NCBI GenBank assembly: GCA_945643635.1
Contig: CALZFC010000033.1
Location: 905,001 to 969,000, forward strand
DNA length: 64,000 nt
DNA from: Allodiplogaster sudhausi
Lineage: Eukaryota; Nematoda; Chromadorea; Rhabditida; Diplogasteridae
Direction: 5' to 3'
A program made the position numbers and the translations under genes. Below the pieces are notes generated by a model. It was not told where the DNA came from and searched no databases. It worked only from the letters and a program-made list of their open reading frames with translations. Positions within the stretch are counted from its first letter, which is position 1, and each line of letters opens with the position of its first letter. Of the stretch, positions 36,011 to 49,107 are shown one piece after another.

Positions 36011-37103
36011 CTAACCAATGAGCATGGGCACTTGATTCTTATGAGTGATCTGAATGATGCAGGGTGGTTGCATCCACGGCTCTCCATCGATTTGCATGGG
36101 AAATGACTTGTGTGTCCTGGATTGGATAGTGTTCTTGATTGATTCGGAATGAAAGAATGAGAACTGAATGACGACGGTGGAGCACTGCGAAAGTCTTCTC
36201 GCTGCTGCGCGCACTCCTGCCTTGATCTGCCCCATTTGCATCGCTGATTCAAGCCCCACGACCTACAGACATCTCTTCGTGCTCATTCAAACACGATGCT
36301 AGCAAAAAGAAGGAGGACCTCAATGAGCTTGTCTCCAATGTCTTGCACTCGAGATTGGAGTGGATTCGATCCCTGCCCGACATGAGAGAAAGGAGCGGGC
36401 CAACGGCTAACGCTCGACTCAAACATCTCGTAGATGGACAACAGCCATGTTCTAGTTCTGGAAGGAGTACCTTTCTGCTGGTGCCCCAGAGGTTGGATCC
36501 GCCATAGATGGAAGTAATGTTGAGCAGAGCAATGCCCTCCAGTGTTGATCCGAGGCCGAGATCGATCGATTCGCCGTCACACTAAAAAGACAGGCCATTT
36601 TGCTGACGAGCTTGTTGGACAGCAGTAAATTGATACCAAGATGTCAATTTGCTCGTGCAAGTTCTTGCAGGTGCTAGAGAGTGTCTCCGTTGTACCAAGC
36701 TCGAAATACCTACAAAGTATTTTTTGATCTGCTTGAAGTTTATTAATAAGCGCGAAAACGCGAATACGAAATAGCCAACCATAGTTTATTCCGCATACGA
36801 CTGTTGAACTTCTCTGGATACTTCTCCCGCATGACATGAAAGCGATGAGCAATTGAGGCATCCTCAACACTCCGTTTGTCTAACAGAAGAGGATGGATGA
36901 TCTCTTAGATTAATTAGGTGTTCTTTCATACAACTCCAATGGAGAAATAGTTGTTGATGATGCTGTACGGAGGAGGATCTCCTTTCTCGCTCTTCTTCTT
37001 TTGCTCTATTCGAATTTGCCAGCGGTCCATGTAGATCTAAAATTCAATTATTAAAGAAATCTCTCTTTCTCTCTCTCTCTCTTTCTCTCTCTCGCTCTCT
37101 CGC

Positions 37104-37143
<40 letters not shown>

Positions 37144-40100
37144 ACCGGCACGGCTTTCTCAATATTGTGTAGAATCTTGGTGAGGTTCTCATTCTCATAT
37201 CCTCCTCCCCATCTCAGACACCTCGCGAGATCATTGCCGGTGCCAAGGGGAAGAATGGCCACTGGCGGTCTCTTGCCGTTCTCGTATTCAATTTTGTCTG
37301 CAATCATTGAGCTCTACTAAATTTGTGAAGTTTTTTGTTGGACGGAAATGGGATAAAATAGTAGACGAACCCATGGCATCGAGAACCCATCCGATGGTGC
37401 CATCTCCCCCGCACACCATAACATTGCAGTTCTGAATGGTACAGAAGAGCTGCAATCTGAAAGACATTTCGTCTGCTAGTAAAATGTCCATTTCAAGAAA
37501 TTATCTTACCCAGCCTCAGGGCCGACCTTACTGATGTCATAAACTTGCCGCGGATTCAACATGTATTCCAACTTTCGAAGTACCTTCAAAATAAATAGCA
37601 TCGGTTTAGTTTATAATTCTACAATGAACAAACTTTGACTCCTTGACGGCCGCCGCTCTTGGGATTAACGAGCACCAGAAGGGGACGAACGGACGGGCCC
37701 GGAGAGACTGCCTGAAATGAAGAAAAGCTTTCTTTCATCCTCCCGTTACCAAGATGTTATGTTTTCTTGATGAGAAAGGATTAAATAGGAAATGCCTGGA
37801 GGAGATTGGCGACATGTTGTGGTTGTTTGACGGAGCCTTTCCGTTCTAGAAAGGCAGGGAAGACATGAGTTGGCGGGAGGATGTGATATTTGAGTTCGCC
37901 CAGGTCACACAACTCAGAGCAGATGGCAAGGCACTTGTTGTGCACCTCAAATAGAGTTGGAAACGGAGAGGGGGGGGAGCAGAGTCGTACATGTCTGTTG
38001 CACCATCGGCATCGCTTTCCCTGGAAGACAGCCACGGTGTGGCCGCAGCGGGCGGCCGCGCACTTGGCAGGGGCATTGGCATCCAACCAGTGGTGGAGGA
38101 GACGCTCCGACTGACGGGCCGAGAACGTACGCACGCAACGCACTGCCGCGTTCCGCACGCAACGCTCGTGGGCTGTGTACTTGCAGTCTGCAGGTACAGA
38201 AAGAAAGAGAGAGAGAGTGAGAAAGAGAGAGAGCGAGAGAGAGAGAGAGTCTGACATCCGCAAGACAGTCCCTGCTTGCCGCCCCAGCCAACGAGTGCAG
38301 AGTAGCAGACATTGCAGTAGGTGGGCTTGCTGAAATGGCGCAGTCTCCACACGTGGGCGCCGTCCTCCTTCAGATCGTCCAGCTAAGAGAAAAGATGCCC
38401 AGTGTAAGGTTCTTGACTATGCTGGGTACACTGACTATGCTATATACAACCCATTATTTGCTCTCTGTTAAAGTTGATTTAACAAATAACCGTATCAAAT
38501 CCGAGAAGAACAAGTAAAGGGATGGTTGTGAGTCCCCCACGCTTCCATTCTTCCAGGGATACAATTCCATCCGAGTCGAAATCGATCTCAGACATCATTT
38601 GACGGAGAATCTGGACGGTCAACATATTCCGGCAGTAGTTGCATGCAATTGATCTAGTGAAAGAAGGCGGACCGGCTCCAACTCGATGGTATCCCACTGT
38701 TGATATCGCGCTACGGACATCATCTGCTCGATAATTCCTTCAATCTCCTGTAAAATAAGTCCGATGAAAATACCTTTAATAAAAAAATCTATACTTACGG
38801 AGGATTGTTTCCTTATATACTTGTCCAAATATCCAATGTTGAAACAATTTAGTAATCATCTTTTTCTCTATTATAGTTAGGAATCAATGACAATGGGAAG
38901 CAGAAGGAAAGAAGATATCGAACCGCCTTGTCAAGATATCCATTCGCGTCCGAATCATAAACATGGAAAACAACTGAAAGAAATACACATCTACATACAT
39001 ATCTATATGTATTTGAAAATAGAAAAATTTCTAATTTACATAACATTAACATCTTTTTAATATGTTAAAAATGAGCCCTTAAGTTAGAAGAGAGGGATGT
39101 GTACCTTCGAGTTTGTTCTCAGGCGAAGCAGCCTCGAGCAGAGAGAGATAGCAGACCAGTGGCTTGAGAGGAATCCGCTGTCCGTCGTGGCTGGAACTGC
39201 TGCCCCCTCCCCCTCCTCCCCCTCCCACTCCTCCTCCCCCTCCCGCTCCCCTCCGCCGCTGCTTCCCTTCGTTTCCCCCTTCACGTTCTCCTACAAAGGG
39301 GAAGAGAGTGCTCTGATCGTGAGGGCAGCGAATTCTTGCCTCGTGGTTGGAAGTGAGCTTCTCCAGCTTCTCACTCAACGTGTACAAATTGCCCGTTAAC
39401 TTGCTGCGAACACTTGAAATGGCCTCTTCGAATGTGCTCACTCGTCTTTCTGAGAATTTCATTTCTTAGTCTTTAGAAACTTTCTCTTAAATCTGTTTTG
39501 TTAAAGGAGGCGAAAACTCAATTTTTTTGCCATAAGGATGATTCTGTGAATATGTCCGGATTGAGCTTGCGAAAGCATCAGCAAAAATTCAATTTACTAA
39601 ACTAAAGGTTAGAGGAGTAATTTGCATCTGAAAAGAGTCGCCTGATCATGAGAGAAATATTAGTGATTATACAGAACTTTAAATTTAACATCAGTCCCCT
39701 GACCAAATTACGGCCAAACGGATTGACGAGAATATCATGACCGAAAAACGTGAAATTTCGTCATTCGCCCGTAAAATAGATACCGGAATCGTGAAATTCC
39801 GTCGTTCGGCCGTAAAATATATACCGGAATATTCATGATACACCAAACGGGCGCAAACCGCCAATTTTAAATCGCCGAATAAAACGCATTTTTTACGAGA
39901 AAAGGTTTCGAAGCAAGGATCTTGGCAAATTGCCAGGATCACGTTGCCAAAATGTATCGTACTATAAGATCGGCCATTTCGTGCTAGGAGTTTCCGAGTT
40001 TAAGCCTCCTTTAAGGAGCAAAAATTGTCAACTCTAGTAGTAGAATATAGTTTGCAATTAAATAAATGAATCTGTTTGGGCATTGGGTTCGTTAGTAAAT

Positions 40101-40571
40101 GGAAGGCATCTTTGATGCGCTCCTCTTCAACCTTTTCTTTCTTCAACATCTCTGATATTTCCTATTCTAAAGGACAACCTTGCATTCTTATGCTTCTTCC
40201 TTGCTCATTCATTAACATCGCCATTCTAGGAAATTATCCGAGACGCGTTAGATTCTGAGCAAGTACACAAGGCTGCTCACTCTCCGGAAATGTCCCCAAG
40301 AGAGAAGGCATCTTCTCTCTCGCTCTCGCGCTCTCTCTCTCCCTCTCTCTCTCTCTCTCGCTCTCTCTCTGTTTTTTCTCTCTATCTATCTCTATCTCCT
40401 GCCATCTGTGCTTCTCTAACATGCCTCCGGGGCGCTTTCAATGAGCCCCAGCAGTTATTGAATCAATGTGTCTGCCTCATATGAAGGTGAGCCGTCGCGC
40501 CCCAGATGACAAGCCGGAGATTACGAGATTAGGATGTCTCTAATATGCGGTTGCAGGGAAGATGAAAGAGA

Positions 40572-40624
<53 letters not shown>

Positions 40625-41476
40625 TGGGAGAGTGGGAGATACAGGACGATAGCGAGAGAAAGTAAGGGCGAGGAAAAAGGAAAAGAATTTAAGAATTTTT
40701 CCTCTGCGAGAAAATCAGCAACTGAAATACAAGGTGAGAAACGAAGCAAGAATACAACATAGCGTTTAAGGAAACAATAAGAATGATATGGTTGCTCAGG
40801 CCTTAATACTCTGTTGCGCATAATTTGTAGCTCACTGACAATGAGCAATATTTTTGCTCATCTATTTAACTGAGCCATTGAAATAAAGCAATTTGAACTG
40901 AATTCAATTTAGCTATCGAAAAGTTAGTGACGACAACGGCATCTCTGGTCAGACATAAATATTAATATAATCAAGAAGCAAACGTTAACTGTCGTCACTC
41001 AGGAGCTAGTAAAGAAGAAGAAAATCATTTTAGATGTTGTTACCTAGGAATAAATCAGAGCAGCATTTTATCGTTCTGGACTCATTTCGCATTGCTAGAA
41101 AAAAAACCACGAAGCGCATTTGTGCACACGCGAGTAAGGAAGGAGAATGAAGGCTTGCCTTTGGCTGGTTTGGTGAAGGAGAGAAAGAGCTGCTCTATCA
41201 GATCTCCAGGCAACTCTGCTCCGAAGTACACTGTCAGGAAGTGTTGGAATCCCGCGTAATCAATGGTCTGCTCATCCTCAGAGAGATAACGGACAAAGAG
41301 CCCATCCGGCGACTGGAATTCACCAAGGAGATCCACCAGCTTGTGAGATGAGTCTGCAAGAAGACCGAATTCATCTGCATCATTACTCGTTCTCACACTA
41401 ACTCCCTCTTTTACTTGTCTATTTTCTCTCGCTCTCGTTTATTCTCTCTCCCTCTCTATTTGACTACTCTCTGTCG

Positions 41477-41508
<32 letters not shown>

Positions 41509-42043
41509 GTCTATCTTCCTCATTCTTCAATAACGAGGTTTCTGAATGATCTCTCTTTTTTGCAGATTTTATGTATTTTTATGAAGTAAAGAATTTTCCT
41601 TCATAAAAATACTTTTTCACACGACATGTGAGAATATTTCTAATATGTTTGTTTTGCATTAAAAAAATTGTACTTGGAGTGAAAGGAGTCGGAAGCAATG
41701 GTCTGTAACTCATCAACATAATCCGCTCTCACGGGCTGCCATTTGAATTCGAGACTCCATATTCATGAAATCTGTTGTTTTCATTCGAAATCCGCGTCAA
41801 AGCTATGAAAGCAATGCATAGAAAATATTTTTGCCATCTCCCTTCAATTTTATAATCCACGCGACATGGAAGCTGCATGAAAATTCTATACACCCCGAAT
41901 GGTGCAACTATTACTATCAATCAGAGGGACTGATAAGTCACTTCACCATTTCCACTTACTGTTTAGAAATTAGATAAAGGAAAAAGTGTGTACTAACAAG
42001 TGGCATATTCAGTGAGGCGCGAGAACTGTTCGGGGGAGAGCAT
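36011..42043 (-). CDS. dgk: Type I diacylglycerol kinase
   Basis: Phosphorylates diacylglycerol to phosphatidic acid, Ca2+-regulated. Exons in transcript order: 42043-41998, 41353-41159, 39449-39375, 39290-39105, 38973-38924, 38747-38673, 38610-38491, 38382-38256, 38187-37991, 37945-37796, 37711-37634, 37583-37510, 37456-37371, 37297-37146, 37036-36932, 36862-36780, 36709-36637, 36581-36471, 36372-36319, 36262-36165 and 36116-36011; about 746 aa. Order: recoverin-homology domain ([15 protein letters not shown] onward); a short coil and a poly-Gly linker; two canonical EF loops ([24 protein letters not shown]); two C1 zinc fingers; catalytic domain with [10 protein letters not shown] and [13 protein letters not shown]; accessory domain ending [12 protein letters not shown] and KNQVPMLIG. 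This is the DGK alpha/beta/gamma layout. GC-AG intron after 41159; the exon 37945-37796 donor is ambiguous (GC after 37796 or GT after 37814). Confidence 0.95.
39501..40014. mobile_element. TTAA-flanked MITE-like element
   Basis: Left end TTAAAGGAGGCGAAAACTC, right end GAGTTTAAGCCTCCTTTAA: an inverted terminal AGGAGGC with TTAA at both outer edges, as left by piggyBac-type transposition. About 514 bp, no coding capacity. It contains a 41-bp tandem duplication (starting about 39749 and 39790) and the palindrome TGGCAAATTGCCA near 39922. It lies in the DGK intron 39450-41158. Confidence 0.7.
40575..40622. repeat. (GA)n microsatellite in a DGK intron
   Basis: About 24 uninterrupted GA units. 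Similar tracts occur at 32060-32095, 42230-42261, 49080-49103, 54694-54727, 59109-59130, 59327-59358, 60025-60053 and 60919-60947, most of them in introns. Confidence 0.95.
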
Positions 42044-42220
42044 GACGAGAGAGACGAAGCTAGTATGCAGTTGGGAGGAGAGGCAGAGAAGACAGAGAAA
42101 GGGATGCGCGTCTTCCCCTCCTGCAACTTCCTAGATCATGGCTCAGGTGGATGAAGCAGCAGAAAATGAGAGGATGGAAAGAGGTAGAGAGAGAGAGGGG
42201 GCAAATGAAGAAATACAGGA

Positions 42221-42265
<45 letters not shown>

Positions 42266-43620
42266 GCGAGAAGCAGCAAACGGTTAAGAAATATTTGGAT
42301 TGACGGCATATTAGGATGAAGCGTATCCTCACGAGAGAGCGGGACTACGTTCTGATAGGTGTCGATGATGAGAGAGAGCGAGTGATAGAGTCAGAGGGAG
42401 AGTGAGAGATAGAGAGAGAGGGAGAGAGAAAAAGAGAGACCGAGCAAGGGGAAGATGAGGCAGCTATGTATGCATGCAGATAGAGAGTCGTTATATGTGC
42501 ATCTGAATATTCCTTTACATTACCCTCATGTATATCTCTCTCCTTCTCTCTTTTCTCTCTCGCTCTTATTCCTCCTTTTCTCTCTCTATTTCTTTCTCCT
42601 ACTCTCTCCCCTCTCTCTCTGTCTCTCTCTCTCTCCCTCTGTCTCTCTCTCTCGTAACAACGACTTGTGGTGGCAGAGAGACTCCGCCTCAATCCCCACA
42701 CATGATTTGATAGTCTGTGTCTCTTCGCTTCATAATATCTCTACTATCATTCATAGACTCTATGGCAAAGTGGGAAAACGGTTATAAATTTTGAGAGTTT
42801 TCCTTTTTCAGCGCTAGAATTTATAGTCTTCAGGGCGACGTTGAGCTAACCATTGTCTCTGTTTCCATGAAGAACTGTGTAAACGTGCCAAAGTATAGCC
42901 AATAAACTCATGCCAATTGCTTCTGCTGAAAAGGCTCCAAGAAATGTGAAGAATGTCCATATTCTCTCTCACAAGACACCTCCGCCGCCCTCGATTAGTG
43001 ATCGCGGTGGAAAGGATACATCTTTACTGACTTGAAGGATGGCTAACGGACTTTGATAAAGAGGGAGCATGACACCATCAAAGAGGAGACAAATGGGAAT
43101 ATAAATCTGAGGGGGGCAATGAGAGCGAATGCGTGAGTGGGAGAAATGAACACAGACTATCATAACGGATAAATAAGAACGGCAACCAGCACTGAAGTCA
43201 GCTTAAGAATTCTCGAGTAACAGAAGAGAACAAACGGTAATATATCTCTTCATATTTTGGTGCAGTAGAAATCTCCATTAGCGATACTGTATCGACAGTA
43301 TTTTTCACTAATGAAAACCGTTACACCCCACACTTTGACATTTTTTTCCTGGTGATTCTCGTTTCATTGTTGTTTTGGAATAAGCATGCTCTCTTTTTTC
43401 ACATTAAACATTCCTTAAATGAGCGCTTGGATATCGATGAAATCAGGCTGATCACTAACGTGTGGGCGATATTGTAGTCGCTGAGCTATACCTTTATCAG
43501 CCTCTTTTTTACTTTGCATCATAATATATAATATTTTCGTTTTATTCGTAGATCGTGCCTTAGGTTAATTTATTTTCCCGATATTTGCTTTTTACTTCAG
43601 TCTGGGTTCACATTTCGGAA
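42044..43620. other. Divergent spacer between DGK and TIM8
   Basis: Holds promoters for both genes, GA/CT tracts (42180-42270, 42360-42440, 42535-42655) and AT-rich DNA. No convincing exon. A TTTACTTCAG at 43590-43599 precedes the TIM8 start and may be a leader-intron or trans-splice acceptor. Confidence 0.45.
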
Positions 43621-44214
43621 ATGGATGATCCACAACTAAGCCGTTTCCTGCACTCGCTACAAACCGAAACCCAGAGACAAAAGTTCACGGAACAGGTAAA
43701 TTCTTTCGTTTCTCAGTTTTTTTTTCCTCCAGCGTTGCTTGCGAGGAACTTTGCTCAACCTGTATTGAATTGCTCACCGATGATTCTTTGCTGTTCTTTT
43801 GATGGTCAAGGATTTTTTTGGCGCTATGCTAGTTGGGAGGACCAAAAATTTTTCTGCCATTCGAACCCTAATTTCCCATTGCCTAAAACCACCGCACGAT
43901 TTTGATTCGAATGGGACAAAATATTTTTTGGTCCCCCCCCCCCCAACCGTGATCTGCTTCATTCGTATGAGCAATTGTTCATTGTTTAAATTATATTTTA
44001 TCTGTTAATTTCCGGTATAGATGCACGCGACTGCCTTCAGGTGCACACGCTGACCTCCCGTTGCTGGGACGTGTGTCTGGGAGACTCCCGGCCGCCCTCC
44101 AAATTGGATGCCAAGACCTCGACTTGCATGCAGAACTGCGTCAATCGGATGATTGACGCCTCCAACTTCATGGTGGAACATCTGCAAAAGATGGAGAAGG
44201 GCATCAGCCAGTAA
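43621..44214 (+). CDS. timm8: Mitochondrial import chaperone TIM8
   Basis: Small Tim protein that escorts hydrophobic precursors across the intermembrane space as a TIM8-TIM13 hexamer. Exons 43621-43695 and 44041-44214; 82 aa, the usual size. It starts MDDPQLSRFLHSLQTETQRQ, the characteristic TIM8/DDP1 N-terminus. Twin CX3C motifs are C33-WDV-C37 and C54-MQN-C58, separated by 16 residues. TTC7 begins 335 bp downstream on the same strand. The acceptor 44040 restores the conserved VHTLTSRCWDVC join; an AG 20 bp upstream would not. Confidence 0.95.
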
Positions 44215-44549
44215 CGGAGTAATTTGCATACTCAGACCACATTTTGCTCGTTAGGTCTTTCTCTTCGTTTCTCCTTATCTCTCTCATTACTTTGCTGTTT
44301 CCAGGCAGTGAATTGTTGTTAGTGCTCTGCAGTTCAGAAGGTTCTTTGTTGCATGTTATTGCTCAGCATATTTAAACAGAAAGCCAAGAATACCTTTGTC
44401 GCTTTTCTCCATTTTACTTAGATAAAGAGTATTTTTCTACTTGAGTTCGCTTGATACCAGGTATTTGTGCCCTCTGCGTGTTACTTTCGATTATTACAAT
44501 ATTTTGAGAGTAGAAAAGGCGGATTGAGCCTAGTCTGACTACAGTAATA

Positions 44550-47500
44550 ATGGCCACGAAGTTGCGTGGAAGTCGACTAGAGTCCGAGCTGGACAAGGCC
44601 AGAACTCAAGGTTAGCAGGCATATCCCCTTCTGCTTTTTCATATTTTAATAACATTTTTCCTATCTACACTTTTGTAGGTAGTTGGGGTCGAGTGGCCGA
44701 GTTGGTGAAGGCGGCGAAGAGCAGGCAGTCCGGACTGCCGTCTCATCAAGTTAAGCTGATCGAAGCGGAAGCTGAAATTGAGCTATTCCTCGAGTCTCAT
44801 GCAGGTTTCTTCATTCTTTTTATTGCGTTTTGTTAATGGTAATTTGACCGTTGTCTTTTCTTATTTATGTTGCTACTAAATAAAAGAATTAATGTGATTT
44901 TGTGAGATATCCTGTGCCCGCGCCCCTCGAACAGCGACGGTCTGCGGGCATCAGAAGAGCGACTGCGGGCGGTGCTCTCCGACGAAGACGCCGGAGAAGC
45001 AGCCAAGATGGAGGCGCATCTTCTACTCGCGAAGTGTGCGTATGCCAAGGCTGCTTACGAAGAGGTCTCGCTTTCTTCTCTTCGCTTCTTCATGAAATCT
45101 TTTTCTCGTCAATTCTAGGCCTTCAGCCATGTGGAGCAGAGTGGAATGGATCGTGCCACGACTCAGTTCCGAACTCTCCGCGCTCTCCGTCTTGTTGCCG
45201 AGTCCTATGTCATCAAAGGCGAGTGAGAGAAAAAAGCTGAAGTTGTTAATGAGGAGTCACAAACATGTTCAGGCCTGTGCATGGAAACTTCTTCGCGAGT
45301 GGAGAAGACTCCCTCTTCATCTTCATCTTCTGACATGGAATCAAGAAGGAGACTTCGAGTTCTTTCCTGTTTTGAGAAAGTTTGTTACCATCGCACTATT
45401 TAGTTTTTTTTCTATTTCTTTTAAATACTTATTGTTTCATGCGGCGGATTTCTCGATAACCTATGTGGACGAATTGGAGAAGGCGTTAAATCCTCTCCTC
45501 AGAGGAAGTCAAGGCGGAATCACCACGCCAACTGCAACAACGAACCAGAGAAACGGAAGTCACCACGATAAAATTGGCTAGTGTTTTGCTATTGCTGGTT
45601 TCTTGTCTTTATTGGTCTTGCTGATTGTACAGCAGAAAAGTTCTTCATTTACTTTTGGATCGGCAAACGATGACTGAATGTAATCAGCAGAGACCTTCTT
45701 AAAGGAGAGATTCTGGAGTATTGCTTGGAAAGAGTTGCCAAGCTCTGCCTCAAGCAGTTTGGCGCGGAAAGGAAATCCGGCGACGAGCACGTGGGATGGT
45801 CTGTTATTACCTTGCTCAGCTTCTTTCTGAAATCAAATTGTAGTAGATATGACAGATGTTTAATATTACAGAAAGACTGCCAGATGTCGAATAAAATTCT
45901 TTGCCGAGATGGTTTTTGAACAACTGTAATTGCTCACAGGTATCGTCGAATCATGGAATGTCTGGCCTCGAAGTCTACAGGAGAGAGACTTCAGCAGAGA
46001 ATAAGTTGGCAGTTGGCTGAACTCTTACTCAGAGCTTTCCCAGATGCTTCGCCCATTAAAACATTGACCGCGCAGACCAACGCTCTTGGGTACGGTAGAT
46101 TTGTCAATCTGAAAAAGAAGTTGGAACCTCCTTTCAGACTCTATATGGGAATGCCCCAACGGAGTATTTTTGTGCCGAATTCGTTAGTCGAGGAGATGCT
46201 ACTTCTGCTCCTTCTCTGTGAAGCTCTTTGCACAAGAGACATTGTACTCGGCAGGTATCATTTTATCCCTTTTCCATTTCACCTCTTTCATCCATTCCTG
46301 TGACAACGCAGAAAGTAAACTAACAAGTGTACTGTGTAGGATGACCAAAAATTCGAGCGTAAAACTAAATATTTAATAGTGGTGTTGTTTTGTATTTATA
46401 GGACAGACGACGTGCCTCCTTGGCAAGCTCAAGCGATGGGCACGACTAAGGCTGTTTATAATCTCCTGACAATTGTCAGTCTTTTTTCAAGGATTAAGGC
46501 TATCTTAATGCTTGCAGTGTGTGATGAATCCACGTGATTTTAGCGGGGGATTTTATACTTTTCTTTCCTTAAGATTCCCTCAGTACTATTTCAGATTCTA
46601 TCTTCTCTGCGACAGTTTCAGTCGTTGTCATCTGTATTTGAAAGATCCATGAAATTTGCTAACGACGACGCTTTTATTTGGTAAGTGGATGAAATGTCTT
46701 ATGGTTAGATGGCGCGTATATTGATGTGTATTTGTAGGCAGCAGTTCGCGTTGAGTGTAGTTTGTCGCGGTGGAGGAGGAGTGGGAGGGGTGACCCACGC
46801 TCTCCGTCTCCTGGAGAGATCTACTTCCGTGGCCAAGAATGCCGCAGCCGGCGGAGTCCCCTCCGGTATCCTGTCTATTTCTTTCTCTCCAATCTAATCT
46901 CATGTCTTGTCAAGGAGGAGAGAGTACAAGTGTGGAGAATGCGGCTGCCGCTGCTCAGCACTTGGTTGCTGCTCAACTCTGCATCCAACACGCGAGAGAT
47001 TACTCTCGAGGTCTTGAGGGGAATGATGGATTGAAGCTATCATTTATTTCCAGGAGTCTCTCACGCAGACTCGGCACTCAAGTTGGCTGCCACCGGAGTT
47101 CTACGAGGCCGAGCCATTCTTCTCAAGGCAATTGCACTCGAGTTTGTACTTTGATACGTTCTTTCCCTCTAGCACTTTTGCAGTCCACCTGTTAGGTTTT
47201 CCTAACGTTGTCTCCGCTAGACAAGAGGCGCTGTCCTCCTCCACCCACTCCGCTCGCGTGGCCCTTCAGAAGGAGAGCGGGGTTCTCCTCGAGACTGCTG
47301 TGGCTGTTGACCCCCACGACTACTTGTCTCTCTATTACTGCGCCCTCCACTATGCCCACGGTATTTTGTGCTCAATAATATTAAGAGAAATACGTATGCG
47401 AGTGAAGGCGATTTTGAATGAGAAGAGTGAAAGAGAAGGAAGTATTGAGTGCGAGATCTGGAATCTTGCCGAGAGCGAGTGGCCCGTTCTCTCGAGATGA

Positions 47501-49072
47501 AGAGTGAACAGCCCTGTTCTCTTCTCCTTCTCGCTCTTGTCTTCTCGGCTGAAGGAGATCTCAAGGTTCTCTCTTCGCTGCAACATTCACTTGCTCATTC
47601 GCTATAATAGTTCTTCTACATTTGGCTTATTATCACATTTATATCCAAGCAAGCTGCAGCCATCTAAACACCGGGAAAAGTAATGTTGGTTGCACGGAGG
47701 GTACCCCCTTCCGGTTAGAGAGAATTTTGGTGCGTCGAACTGTAAATTTCTTAAGTTTTCCACAATCGTATTGTGTGACACAAACGGAACGGAACTTCAA
47801 AATCATTTGCGAAGGTGAAATTGCTGGCAAATTGCCAGTTGCCAGAATTTTCAAGTTAATGCCCACATATTACGGTAACTTTTGGAGGGATCTGCCCAAA
47901 TTTTCAAATTAATGCCCACATATTACGGTAACTTTTGGAGGGAGTTTAAATCACTTCGATCGATGCATTTGGAGGAGAGCTATATGCTTTGCCTAGCCGC
48001 GACGCATGAAACGGGCGCAACGCGGATTTGGTGTGCTCTCAAACCGGAAGAATTTGTATGACCCGTACCCTCCGTGTGGTTGGTATCAAATAATTTCACT
48101 AAATTTTTCGACGTTGTTTAGGAATATAACAGTCGGAGACTACAGTTATATTTTGATTGGAAACTTAGCAATGAGATAATTTGAAGGCCGCACTCGAAGT
48201 GATGAAAACGGCGCTGGATGACTTCCCCACTCACTACGCACTGCGGGTTGCACAGCTGCACCTGCTCATCAAAATTGGTATTTCTTTGTAGTTCTCTTGG
48301 CCCGTTCTTACTTCTCCAACTGAGTAGCAAGAATGATGATTGATGTAGGCAGAGTGAGTGAGAGTCTCGAGGCCTCCGCCCATCTCCTGGACTTCTGGTC
48401 CTCTGCCATGAGTGCCGCGACTGGAACAGCAGCTGCAGAGAGAGAAGTGGCCGCAGACTCGGCCAGCAGTGTCTACAGGTGAGGAGAGTTTAGAGAGTCA
48501 GACAGTGGATAAGGACTCTTTCAGTAGTTTCCGGCCGAGATGGGCTTCCTCCACTTTCATCTCTGCTTCGACTGGGGGTGGCGGCAGCCAGAATGGAATG
48601 GATATCGCAGGTTAGGGAAGGAGAGGGGGTTGCTTATTTTTGTGAGAAGGAAGGCCAGCCATGAGATGGAGGTATGAGAGAAGCACAGTGAAAATAACGA
48701 ATTGGCTTGTTGGCGGTGCTTCCATCGTACCCCCTTGAGATGTTTGCAGACAGCGGAGTCTTCCCCACCGCGACCTCCGAAGCTGGCGGGGCTTCATCTC
48801 TTAGCGGCAGCTCCTTTTGTGCAGCTGCAACGTCCACGCCTTCTGCCGAGGTTACTCTATCGGCATTTTATCTCATTTTTCTCTTTTTTTTAAACAATTA
48901 TCCATAAATATAGTTTTCTCTAAGATGACTGCTCGGTTTCACTCACATGCCGCAGTGTGGGTGGCACTTGCTGAACTCTTTCTCGCAGAGGCACGTCTCT
49001 CCGATGTTGCTCCTTGTGTGGAGCAAGCTCTGTAAGTACGCGAGAGAGATAGAGTGAGAGCGAGAGAAACAG

Positions 49073-49107
<35 letters not shown>

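Noticed and set aside
36372..36471. Frameshift in the DGK accessory domain after GGSNLWG
   Set aside because: Reading straight through breaks the frame, but an intron from AAG|GTACTC to GGGCAG|GGATCG restores it with correct phase, so no defect is needed.
45578..45790. Protein-like minus-strand frame (LLEAELGNSFQAILQNLS...)
   Set aside because: It overlaps a ttc7 exon on the other strand supported by homology and phase; I found no good start or upstream exon. An antisense gene is not excluded.
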